Made by a program: the position numbers and the translations under genes
Shown: in pieces, positions 46,345 through 55,488 of the stretch
Position numbering within the stretch: position 1 is the stretch's first letter
Layout: each line of letters starts with the position of its first letter
Notes under the pieces: generated by a model
What the model was told of the DNA's origin: nothing
Database searches by the model: none
The model's input: only the letters and a program-made list of their open reading frames with translations
Source: Saccharina japonica
Lineage: Eukaryota; Sar; Phaeophyceae; Laminariales; Laminariaceae
Direction of reading: 5' to 3'
Assembly: GCA_008828725.1 (NCBI GenBank)
Contig: MEHQ01003689.1
Location: 132,310 to 196,309, forward strand
DNA length: 64,000 nt

Positions 46345-46935
46345 CGTGGTCCACCAGTTATTGGGTACCAGCGCAAGCAAGGCACCTACCGGCAGCTGTC
46401 CTACGCCCAGGCCCTGAAGAGGGTCGGGTGCCAGAGCGTGGAAGCCACTGTCCGGCAGCGGCGCCTGGTGTTCGCGGGGGCCGTGGCAAGGCAGCCAGAC
46501 GGGCGACTCCCGAAACGACTGATGTTCGGGGAGCTGGTGGGGGGGAAGGACCCGGGCGCGGGGTGCGCGGAGCGGAACTGGCAGACGTGCCTGAAGGACG
46601 ACTTCAAAGCGTTCGGAGCTACGCACGGCTCTACGGACGACCAGAGACGTGTCTTCGGAGTCCCGAGTTCAGTTTGGACGGAAGCAGCGAAGGTGAAGGG
46701 AGGAAGGCAGTGGTACAAGGGAGTGCTACAGGGAGCTGAGAGGTTTATGACCTCCTGGCACAAGGACGAAGAGGAGGCTAGCCGAAAACGAGCGACCAAG
46801 CGAGACAAAGAGCGCAGCAATAATAAAGAGACGCCAAGAACCAACGGGACGGGAGGGGTGCGGAAGAAGGGCGAATCGGCGAGGGAAGATACAGCCCTCG
46901 GAGGACCGAGTGCGGGTCGTTCCGCGTCGAGATGA
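46345..46935 (+). pseudogene. 5'-truncated LINE (non-LTR retrotransposon) ORF, C-terminal part
   Basis: The frame is open from just after TAG at 46342 to TGA at 46933 (196 codons). The block RQRRLVFAGAVARQPDGRLP, KRLMFGELVGGK and CLKDDFKAFG matches the conserved tail of LINE reverse transcriptases (RRL-x-W-x-GH-x-x-R-x-P, R-x-P-K-x-LL-x-GEL-x-x-GKR, K-x-DL-x-x-LG). The usual tryptophan and GHV are replaced by VFAGAV. It is followed by YKGVLQGAERFMTSWHKDEE and a basic tail. The polymerase core and endonuclease are absent, as expected of a 5'-truncated insertion. Its stop overlaps the next ORF as ATGA. Confidence 0.78.
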
Positions 46936-47399
46936 ATGACGCGAAATCAGAGAATGCTTGGTGGAGAGCTTGTGAACGGGGTAAGAGTTATCTCCAGCTC
47001 CGGGAAGCTTTTTTGCATAAGGAGAGGTGGAAGACGGTGCAGCTGATGGAGACCGTGGACAAGCTGTACTGCGAGCGCCTCGTTCTGGTTGAACGCATCG
47101 TGCACTATGAAGGAGCTTGTGCCGCGCGGACCGGAAGGGCTGCCATGCTCGCGAAGGAGAGGGCCCGTCTCGACGAGGTGGATTTTCGGGTTTCGTCGAC
47201 GCAGCAGCAACTAAAGTGGAGGCAAGAGGTCATACACCCGATACGGCCGCAGCAGCAGCAGCAGCGTGCCGCCTCGGCCAGACGTAAGCCGATGCTGGTG
47301 GGCCCGCTTGCTACTCGAGCCACAAGCAACGCAGGCGAGCAGCGGCAGCAGCAGTCGGAGCAGCACAGCAGACTAGGCAGTTGGCAGCAGCAGCAATGA
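46932..47399 (+). CDS. unknown ORF 2 of the LINE-associated chain (155 aa)
   Basis: The ATG at 46932 overlaps the stop of the preceding ORF (ATGA, 46932-46935). The first 100 residues are helical and charged (WWRACERGKSYLQLREAF, ERLVLVERIVHYEGA, AKERARLDEVDF). A polyglutamine run (RPQQQQQR) and a Gln/Ser-rich tail ending SWQQQQ follow. No family is recognised. The layout (coiled coil, then glutamine runs) is loosely like the gag-like ORF at 30056. It could be a genuine coupled ORF or a frame-shifted continuation of a decayed protein. Confidence 0.4.
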   Translation: MNDAKSENAWWRACERGKSYLQLREAFLHKERWKTVQLMETVDKLYCERLVLVERIVHYEGACAARTGRAAMLAKERARLDEVDFRVSSTQQQLKWRQEVIHPIRPQQQQQRAASARRKPMLVGPLATRATSNAGEQRQQQSEQHSRLGSWQQQQ

Positions 47400-47794
47400 G
47401 GAAGGAAGCTCTTCGGGAGGAGATGGAGGCGATGATGAGAGAGGTGGCAGCAGTCAAGCTGGGAGCCGCGACGAGCGAGGCCCACCGCGCCGATTTGGAG
47501 AGGATAGCGATAGAGCAGAGGAGGACAGCAGCCGGGACAACAGTGCGGCAACAAGGGCAGGGGGCTCAAGCCGACACGTTCACCACTGTAAACCCTACCC
47601 GCTCTGCGCCCACCCCCAAATTTGATGAGGAAGTTGCGAGAGAAGAAAAAGGAGAAAAGAAGGCAGACGGAAAGAGAGAGAAGAAGAACAAGCTGACCGC
47701 CTGGGTGGAGAGCAGACCTCCCGGAGCGACGATGGTAGCAGTGCAGAGGACGGGCGACTTGCCAGGAGACCCTGCAGCTTCCGCCTCCGATTGA
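47396..47794 (+). CDS. unknown ORF 3 of the LINE-associated chain (132 aa)
   Basis: The ATG at 47396 overlaps the stop of ORF 2, again as ATGA (47396-47399). The product is charged: an N-terminal helix (KEALREEMEAMMREVAAVKL), then EEVAREEKGEKKADGKREKK, then KLTAWVESRPPGATMVAV. It has no recognised domain. A distinct frame open for 130 codons directly after ORF 2 is suggestive, but the region is GC-rich and stop-poor. Confidence 0.35.
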   Translation: MRKEALREEMEAMMREVAAVKLGAATSEAHRADLERIAIEQRRTAAGTTVRQQGQGAQADTFTTVNPTRSAPTPKFDEEVAREEKGEKKADGKREKKNKLTAWVESRPPGATMVAVQRTGDLPGDPAASASD

Positions 47795-47799
47795 AAAGA

Positions 47800-48485
47800 G
47801 CAGGTGGCTTGGCGACACGTTGAAACTCACCCAGCGGTGACGAAGAAGGCGTTATCTGCGCGTTAAGGAAAAAACCCAGAAAGGGGATGTTTTTCAGCGC
47901 CATCAAAAATGAATGTTTTTCACCAAAACAAGTTGCATGATGATCGTATAGCCTATCACCACTCATCTCCTTGATCATATTTTGAATATATTGTCTAGAA
48001 TGTGATTTTCATAGCCTTCAGAAAATAAATGTATTGAAAAATAGCCATTTGGAATCCCATACGAAATCTGCCTTCGAAGGTGAATACTAAACAAAAAAGA
48101 CACGAAAAACAAAAAGACGCAAACGCGAATTTTCATTTTTACTCACGGCACCGTTGGACACAAACGGCGTGTGATTGGTTGCCTTCGTTCTTTCAGTACA
48201 ACTATCCGCAGAATAAAAAAAAACAGGGATATCTCAGTTGCGGACCCCTGTAGTTAGGTGTCGAAAAAATGTTTTTCGGGCGCCCTGACCAACATGTAAG
48301 TCGTCCTATCACCTGCCTCTGCCAAAGCCATTCATCCGAAGAGAATACATCACGCGATACCAGCAGGAGTAAGCACTCGTGCCTAGCCTCAACGTAAGGC
48401 CATGGTCGATATCGATGCCACCCCCGCCTGCATTCGAAACTCCCACCCATCTGTGTTTGGTTTCAGGCATGGTTGTTTATCCCCA
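47800..48485. other. non-coding stretch before MITE-A cluster
   Basis: A/T-rich sequence with no recognised gene. I see no poly-A tail or target duplication that would mark the 3' end of the LINE fragment. Confidence 0.45.
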
Positions 48486-48739
48486 GACGCATGCTACGAT
48501 AGAGGCGCCCCGTGCTGTTGCTGAGGGTAGTCACTTGAAGGGCTCCAGATCTCACCGACAAAAGGAATGTTCGAGGAAAACAGAAGTGCACACGATTATA
48601 CCACCCAATGCCCGGAGCATAACATAGAAAGTATTGCGACACAAGAATGATAGTCCGACGAGTTTAGGTTACGAAGCCTGCTCATTCAGAAAACCTTTCA
48701 GCCAAAAAACGGTATAGCTCCTCTATCGTAGCAGGCGTC
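48486..48739 (+). mobile_element. MITE-A copy 10
   Basis: The left end is GACGCATGCTACGATAGAGG and the right end CTCTATCGTAGCAGGCGTC. Perfect CCCA duplications flank it (48482-48485 and 48740-48743). Confidence 0.87.
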
Positions 48740-49615
48740 CCCAACTCCTCATGATCGGGGTGAATAAACCCTCTTGCCATGATGAGCTGCTTGCCTCGTG
48801 ATCAAGCACAACCTCGAGTTTTCCACACAAGGAAACTTGACGCACGCCGATACTAGAACCCGCGCACAACGAGCGCAGAAGAAGCCGACAACCTGTTCAC
48901 CAAAAAGCAACACAGACTCCAGGTACGGGGTTTAAACCAACCAATACAAGTCTCTAAGTTCACGGAAAATCAAAACGCACATATCCATCCATGTTATCGG
49001 ACTACATCAATCAGCGCGTGACATATTTTTTATTTCACATGCCACTCGTTTGACAACAAGGAACATCAGAAGTGCGTGCACTGGTGTATTTGATATGCTA
49101 TGCTTGCGTGCTTCCCACCAGATTTGGCTGGTGCTACGTCATGTGTAGGTGCTTGTTTTTCAGCTGCACAGAGCCACTCGGCGGAGTAACTGATTTACTG
49201 CGTTTTACTCATATTACATTTTTGTTGTTTTTGCTGTTGTTCTATATGCACCGCCATCTTGGAGGTTTCGTTACGCAACACCAACAAACTATGTTTATAT
49301 CCAATTTTCCACTAAATTCGGAGCCACGCGTCCGAGTGGCCAAAGCCCGGTAATGAAAATGTGGGTACCCCCTCCTATCGTAGCACCAGTCATTTCACGA
49401 TCTAACAGGCTGACTCGTGCCAGTTATCTCGCGGGCATAGCCACCTATTTTGGGGTGGTCCTAATTGTTCGCATTACTTGAAGTAACACTGATCTACCAG
49501 AGTCGGAGCAGCTCTCTCTGTGGGCACTGCGTCCATAATCTCCTGCAATTGCGCTGTCCTCCTCTACAAAAAAAACGCCTTGTCCATAAAAAAAAACGTC
49601 CATCTTATTCTGGTG

Positions 49616-49897
49616 CTATTTTGACGTTCCACTTCCCACCAAAGAGGCAGCAACGAATCTTCTCGTGCGCTTGCTTCTAAATCAGGTTCAACTACTGTAT
49701 GTCTACCATGATGATGAAGGACACCTTGACGTTCCAATTCCCACCAGAGAGACTGCAACGAATCTTCTCGCGCGCTTGCTTCTTAATCACTTTCAACCAC
49801 TGTATGGTTACCGTGATGGAGGGCCTACTTCCCACACCTTCACCGTGAAGGCTGTTCAGTACATATTGCTCGCTTGGACATTTCTTGCGAGCCCTCG
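49616..49897 (+). other. coding-like region with two in-frame 35-residue repeats
   Basis: One frame stays open through two tandem units of about 105-110 bp. Unit 1 contains DVPLPTKEAATNLLVRLLLN and unit 2 DVPIPTRETATNLLARLLLN, followed by Q-x-LY-x-Y-x-D. Differences between the units include synonymous changes and conservative replacements (K/R, V/A). The frame runs into a MITE-A at 49898. I do not recognise the protein. It may be an exon remnant interrupted by the transposon or a chance open duplication. Confidence 0.3.
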
Positions 49898-50145
49898 GAC
49901 GCGTGCTACGGTGGAGGTAGCACTTTTTGACCGAATCGTTTTCTGAACGACCAGGCTCCATAACCCAAAATTCGTCGGACTTTCATTTTTGTAACGAATA
50001 ATGTTTCACCGTATACTTTGGTCATGAGATTTCGCATCCGGCAACACTTTTATTTTCTTCCAAAATCATTTTTTCGGTAAGGTAGGACGCTCCTTAAGTG
50101 AGGTGCTCAGAAAAAACATGGTGCACCTCTATCGTAGTCTGTGTC
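49898..50145 (-). mobile_element. MITE-A copy 11
   Basis: The left end is GACGCGTGCTACGGTGGAGG and the right end GGTGCACCTCTATCGTAG. TCGTCGGACTTTCATTTTTG and GCAACACTTTTATTTTCTTC mark the reversed interior. Confidence 0.87.
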
Positions 50146-50337
50146 AGCGGCTAGATATGTATGTCGTGGCCCATTATTACCAAAGTGTGGGAAGGTACAC
50201 TGTGGAACGGGAGAGAAAATAAGAGGCTCGGAAGCACCTTGACGTAAACCTTGGCGTCGATTAGACACCCTTAACACGCAGCACATGAAGTGGCCAGCAA
50301 GGGCAACAAGCTTGAGCGCAAATTTGCAAAAAACATT

Positions 50338-50692
50338 TTTCTATTTTCATCCCATTTATTGTCTTCGCCCTTCCTTTCTCGCTCCTTCCTAGTCGTAACT
50401 CAGATATGGGGTCACAAAGTAGGATCTTCTCCCTTCCCCTCCCCTCCCCCACTACGGTTCGTGCCTTGCATTTTTATCGCGACAAGACTCAGCTTTTTCT
50501 TCCCTCGTCGACTCGCACTGAATTGTGCCTACCGACGCTACTACGCGCTCTCAGCAGTTAGTTGATTCCGTTTTAATACTCATTTTTGTTTAAATAAACG
50601 CAAACGTCCGACCCACGTGAGATTCGAACTCCGGACATCAACTCTTAGAAGCGTTCGAGGTTACCACTAGACCACCGGGGCGTCCGGCAATA
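50338..50692 (-). mobile_element. tRNA-derived SINE, full copy 2
   Basis: Head on the - strand: GACGCCCCGGTGGTCTAGTG (A box TGGTCTAGTGG) and GGAGTTCGAATCTC (B box). The body matches copy 1 (AAAATGCAAGGCACGAACCG, CTTTGTGACCCCATATCTG, CAATAAATGGGATG). It is the best preserved head of the family. Confidence 0.87.
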
Positions 50693-51054
50693 CGGTGGAA
50701 TCACAGCAAAGCCCAAGTATCACTGGAACTCCAAACCATATAATGAAACTGCCATCGTGATCGAATCTTCTTACACGCACCAATCAACAGTAGGCCTATG
50801 ACCAACGCCTATGCCCGACACGGGAACTTGTTGAAGGTTACATGAGTTCACGTAGTAACAGTTTAATGAAGGTCGACGACGACCCTAAAGCCAAGAATGC
50901 TCTATATTATGTCATAACCCGTTGGGTCTACGATACCCCGTCGATGATCTGGCTGTGTGTCTTTTCTGGTCATCCGTAGGCGGGCCCCATCGTCACTGCG
51001 TACACATCAGCACGCCGAGCTTACATACTACATGCACACCACGCACCAGCAACA

Positions 51055-51316
51055 GACGCATGCTACGATAGAGGTGCACCTTGTTTTTGCTGAGCTCCTC
51101 GCTTGAGGAGCTCCACACGATTCACCAAAAAACACAATTCGGAGGAAAACAAAAATTCTACCCTTTCGAACAACTTCATGACCTAAATATACCCTGGAAA
51201 ATATTGAAACACAAGACTGAAAGTCCGACGAATTTGGGTTAAGGAGCTCTTATTATCGTTCAGAAAACGTTTCAGAAAAAAGTGTCACTGGGACTATCTC
51301 TATCGCAGCACGGGTT
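51055..51316 (+). mobile_element. MITE-A copy 12
   Basis: GACGCATGCTACGATAGAGG, TGAGCTCCTCGCTTGAGGAG, TTTGGGTTAAGGAGCTC, ending CTATCTCTATCGCAGCACGG. The right terminus is slightly degraded. Confidence 0.85.
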
Positions 51317-51387
51317 TGCCAACACAGACAGCAACAACAGCAGCGCGATCACTGCAGCCAACCGAGGGGGCAACAGCACGTTCCCGC

Positions 51388-51562
51388 TGTCATCGCTTCC
51401 TGAAATGCATACACAACATACACACCCTGTATCTCGTCTGTGCAAGCTGTGTGCGCTGCCGGCACACACATGCATCGCTTCCTGAAATACATATCATACA
51501 CAACATACACACCCCTGTATCTCGCTGTGTAAGCTGTGTGCGCTGCCGGCACACACATGCGC
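51388..51562. repeat. about 85-bp tandem duplication
   Basis: GCTTCCTGAAAT-CATA, CACAACATACACACCC, TGTATCTCG and GCGCTGCCGGCACACACATG occur twice in tandem, starting near 51389 and 51477. Confidence 0.8.
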
Positions 51563-51837
51563 ACAGCATTAGATCTTACTCACGTAAAAAATAATAATAT
51601 CCAAACGTTCGCAATATTGATATTGCACTTACTTACTGATTGCAGTTGACAAATAAAATACCCCCCTCGTAATCAACATGGGAGGTGGTGAGAGATGAAC
51701 CTCAACGAAAAATGAAAAAAAAAAAAACAACGGAAATTGAACCGGAAACGCGTGCTTTCCTTATATAGGGGTAGCACCTAAATTATGCGAGGCAAGCTCG
51801 CGTGCAAATTTGACTAGTATGTTTTCATATGTTTTTT

Positions 51838-52172
51838 CCCATCCCATTTCTCATCTCGCACTTGTGTCTCTCTCCCTCCCTATAGTCGTAACTCAGATCC
51901 GGGGTCACAAAGTAAGCGCGTCTCCCTCCTCCCCCGCTACGGTTCTTGACCTTGGTTTTTCATCGCGCAGAGGGTTCAATTCAGCCTTCCCAACGCTCGT
52001 CCATTTTCATCGAAATTTGCTAACTCACGCTCTCGCGCTTTCCGCTAGTCGTCAAGATATTTTTTGCGAGAAAAAATCCCTAGAAGCATGCACTCGGGGG
52101 GGCTCGAAGTCACGACCTTGACGTAACAGGGACGAGATTCACCTGCCATTCCACCGGGGACGCCGGCTCAAT
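51838..52172 (-). mobile_element. tRNA-derived SINE, full copy 3
   Basis: The body is as in the other copies (CTTTGTGACCCCGGATCTG). The head is more diverged (CGTCCCCGGTGGAATGGCAG, then GACTTCGAGCCCC), so the A box is partly lost. Together with copies 1 and 2 this sets the order of the family. Confidence 0.82.
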
Positions 52173-52492
52173 GCGGCGCAATAACAGCAAATCCTAATTA
52201 TCACTGGAAGCCCTAACGATTACCAGTATATCTCAATTACTACGTACGTACAAATGAATTTTCGAAACGATCGTATGATAATTGAACTTACTGCTTGTAG
52301 ATGACAAAACAAAATGTCTCTCGTCTTTATATACTATACTACATGGGAGGTGGGGAGAGATGAACCTAAATGAATAAAAATAAAAATAAAAATAAATAAA
52401 ACGGCACTTGGAACTGCTACGTAGACTGTAGAAGTCGTGCCCGCCTTACATATAGTAGGGGGGGTAGCACCTAAATTCTATGAGGCTTCTGA

Positions 52493-52780
52493 GACGCAGG
52501 CTACGAAAGAGGTGCACCATGTTTTTGCCTTGGAAGGGTGGTTACTTGAAGAGCTCTACACCTCACCCCCAACTGATCATTAAGGGCATTAAGGGAGGAA
52601 CGTAAGAGTGCTACGTATCTGGTTGAAAATCCCATATTATTAGCCGAAGCAAACAAGGAACAATATCAATATTGCAACAAAAATAAATGATCAAAGTCTG
52701 CCGATTTGGGGTTAAGGAGCTCGATCCTTTGCAGAAACAATTTCACCCAAAAGTGCTTATCTCTATCCGTAGCACGCACC
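52493..52780 (+). mobile_element. MITE-A copy 13
   Basis: GACGCAGGCTACGAAAGAGG to TATCTCTATCCGTAGCACG. It contains GGGGTTAAGGAGCTCGATC. The flanks show no clean duplication. Confidence 0.8.
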
Positions 52781-52867
52781 CTTGACTTGAGGGGCTCAAC
52801 ATCCCCCACCCTACAACCGCCTTCCAGGATTTTTTTTTAAAAAACGTTTTACGCCCGAAACACGATG

Positions 52868-53322
52868 CATGCATGCTACGATAGAGTTTCACCCTGTCAT
52901 CTCTGAGCTCCTCACTTGAGGAGTACCATAATACGACACCGAAAACCGGATTCGGAGGAAACGAAAAGCGCTACCTACCCGATGGACGGCCCCACGAAAA
53001 ATATCGCAACACAATAAAACGTGTCTGACGATTTTGGGTTAAGGGCCCGTTTTAACGAAGGAAAAAAAATATATCAATTTGGAAAAAAAAAAAAAAAAAA
53101 AAATCCGCTTTTCCTTGGTCAGAACCCGCACCACCACCTAATGTTATACTCCAAGATCCTAATCTTCGGTGCTGGTGCGTGTGTTGACCAATGAAAAGCG
53201 GATTTGAATTTTATTTTTTTGAAAATTGAATTTATTTTATATTCGTTCATGTGGGCCCTTAAGGAGCTCGATCATTCAGAAACAAAATCAGCCGAAACCT
53301 ACCACCTCCATCGCAGCACGCG
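52868..53322 (+). mobile_element. MITE-A copy 14 carrying a nested hairpin element
   Basis: The left end is GCATGCATGCTACGATAGAG and the right end CCATCGCAGCACGCG. At its conserved GGGTTAAGGAGC site the 216-bp hairpin element 53043-53258 is inserted. Removing it restores the family consensus. Confidence 0.82.
53043..53258. mobile_element. hairpin MITE (GGGCCC termini), copy 2, nested
   Basis: GGGCCCGTTTTAACGA at the left and TCGTTCATGTGGGCCC at the right. TTAA flanks it on both sides (53039-53042 and 53259-53262). Since the host sequence has a single TTAA, the duplication is directly shown. It shares with copy 1 (4974-5245) the stem words GGTGCTGGTGCGTGTGTTGA and the AATGAAAAGCG block. Confidence 0.88.
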
Positions 53323-53485
53323 AAACACAATGTCATGGACTATATAGGTAAGACAGAAATGTTGCAAAATGTTTCACCCTCCCACAAACAAACAAAACAA
53401 CCACAATGTCGTCGTAGGGGCGAGAAGGGAGGGCTAGCTAGCTCACAGGGTAAATAAGACAAAATTGTACCATACAACATCGGAT

Positions 53486-53525
53486 ACTATATCGGCAGCT
53501 TTACTCCCGATGCAAAAAAACGACT

Positions 53526-53582
<57 letters not shown>

Positions 53583-53685
53583 CCCGCCCTAGCTCCAAGC
53601 TTCACACCGGTGCAAAAACGGCCCAACAACGGATGCTATCGGCAGCTTTACTCCCGATGCAAAAACGACCCCCCCCCCCCCGCAG
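53486..53685. repeat. direct repeat with long poly-C tracts
   Basis: TATCGGCAGCTTTACTCCCG, ATGCAAAAA and CGAC occur at about 53490 and 53639, each followed by poly-C. The first tract has more than 50 C (53527-53582). Confidence 0.8.
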
Positions 53686-53711
53686 ACGCGCGTTTTTTTG
53701 CCTTCAACCCT

Positions 53712-53775
53712 TTTTAGAACTGCAGTCCCGTTATGGGGGAAAATTACTTGGAATTAGAGCCAAATAGATGGGTAT
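53712..53775 (+). repeat. family D short repeat
   Basis: TTAGAACTGCAGTCCCG, then GGGGAAAATTACTTGGAATT. It is a truncated family D copy starting with the AACTGCAGTCCCG variant also seen at 56907. Confidence 0.6.
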
Positions 53776-53847
53776 TTTCATTTTCACTTGAATACCAAAA
53801 GGGTTAATAGACTAAGGGGTTGGTTTAGCACCTACACTTATCGAGAA

Positions 53848-54178
53848 ACGCGTGCTACGATACGAAGAGGTATCAAGTAGCACCTTTTTTTTGTTTTGGC
53901 AACAAAAAAAAAAAATCGTTTTCTGAATGATCGTGCTCCTTAACCCAAATTCGTCGGCCTTTTTCATCTTCTTACCGTATTTGTTGCACTATTACTATTG
54001 ATAACAGTATAGTCTAGTCGTCAGGCCGTGGGATTGGTAAGTGGGTAGCACTTCCGTTCTGCTCCCAAAATCAGTTTTTAGACTGCTTGCTGCAGGTATC
54101 AGAGGTTCCTCAAGTGACCAACCACAACTCAGAAGGCAAAAAAACATGGTGCACCTGCATCCAGGCTACCGTACGTAG
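53848..54178 (-). mobile_element. MITE-A copy 15
   Basis: ACGCGTGCTACGATACG with an inserted AGAGGTATCAAGTAGC variant, then CTCCTTAACCCAAATTCGTC. The right end CACCTGCATCCAGGCTACCG is degraded. Confidence 0.72.
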
Positions 54179-54242
54179 CCCGTGCCAATGAGGCGTATCA
54201 CATGAGTACCTCCTCCATGCCCCGCCCAACGACCGGGCTCTA

Positions 54243-54489
54243 GAGGCATGCTACGATAGAGGTGCACCATGTTTTTTCTGAGATCCTCACTTAAGGAGCG
54301 TCATACCTCACCGAAAAATGATTTTGGAGGGGGAATAAAAGTGCTGCCGGGTGAAAAATCTCATGATCGAAGTATATTCTTAAACATATTTCGTCACGAG
54401 AATGAAAGCCCGACGAATTTGGGTTAAGAAGCCCGATCGTCCAGAAAATGATTCAGCCAAACACTGCTACCTCTACCGTAGCACGCATC
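54243..54489 (+). mobile_element. MITE-A copy 16
   Basis: GAGGCATGCTACGATAGAGG to CTACCTCTACCGTAGCACGC plus ATC. Perfect TCTA duplications flank it (54239-54242 and 54490-54493). It is about 247 bp and one of the most complete copies. Confidence 0.9.
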
Positions 54490-54865
54490 TCTAGTGAGGA
54501 ATACGTTGACTTGAGTCCGATATACGATCAAACCGGCGGGGCTTGCAAATAGTAAAATAATACGCACGCCAGAGGCAAAGGTACTGGTCGTGAACGAAGC
54601 TTCTCGACATAGCCCCCCCCCCCCCCCCCCCCTTTTTTTTTTTTTATTCACGCGACAACCGCCCCCCCCCCCCTTCCCCCCGCCCCGCCGCCCGTGGGAA
54701 GCGCTTTGGGTTTTTGTAGGTGCAAACCCTTCTGCTACCGTGACACGGCTCATTAATTTGTCCCGAAAAACAAAACAAAAAACTTTTATTTTTGGTTTTG
54801 CAGGTTTCAATGGGGGGAGAACAGAAGAAGCCACGTCGTCAGCCAGAAAAAAAAAGCACACTAAC

Positions 54866-55116
54866 GACGCGTGCTACGGTAGAGGTAGCACTTTTTGGCT
54901 GAATGGTTTTCTGAACTATCGGGCTCCTTAACCCAAATTCGTCGGACTTTCATTTTTTGTGACGAATAATGCTTCAGAGTATACTTCGGTCATGAGATTT
55001 CTCATCCGGCAGCACTTGCATTTTCCCTCCAAAATATATATTTTCGGTGAGGTATGACGCTCCTTAAGCGAGGAGCTCAGAAAAAAACATGGTGCACCTT
55101 TATCGCAGCATGCGTC
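54866..55116 (-). mobile_element. MITE-A copy 17
   Basis: GACGCGTGCTACGGTAGAGG to CACCTTTATCGCAGCATGCG plus TC. Interior words in - orientation: CTCCTTAACCCAAATTCGTC and CGCTCCTTAAGCGAGGAGC. Confidence 0.9.
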
Positions 55117-55320
55117 ACACACACTCACATGTTTGGGAGCTCCAAATTGCAAACCCCCCTACAATGCATTAACCATGTACCACTCACTCTGTATCGAAAT
55201 ATAAGGACCCATTGTACACTAAGAAATCAAACCAAGCGGTACTTATATTTCTGAACATAGTGGTACAGCAAAAAGCAATAAGGCCCCGAACAAACCATCA
55301 TCATTTAGTTTCCTCCCGCC

Positions 55321-55488
55321 TTATTGCCAGGAGGGTTGGTCACTGGCGACCTTCCCGAACCACGGAGTCATCCACCAACCACGGGCCTCCCAGAAGTCTA
55401 GGCATTCCGGGTCGAACTCGGCGTACGCTGATTCCATGTACTCCGAGAACACCACCTCCTCGGCGCGTGCCCTCAAGCGGGCCGCGAT
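55321..55488 (-). CDS. sulfatase terminal exon
   Basis: 168 bp from ATC to the TAA stop. It contains AARLRARAEEVVFSEYMESA and FWEARGWWMTPWFGKVASD. The frame is clean and the codon use GC-rich compared with the A/T-rich flanks, which supports real coding sequence. Confidence 0.82.
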   Translation of the reverse strand: MAARLRARAEEVVFSEYMESAYAEFDPECLDFWEARGWWMTPWFGKVASDQPSWQ

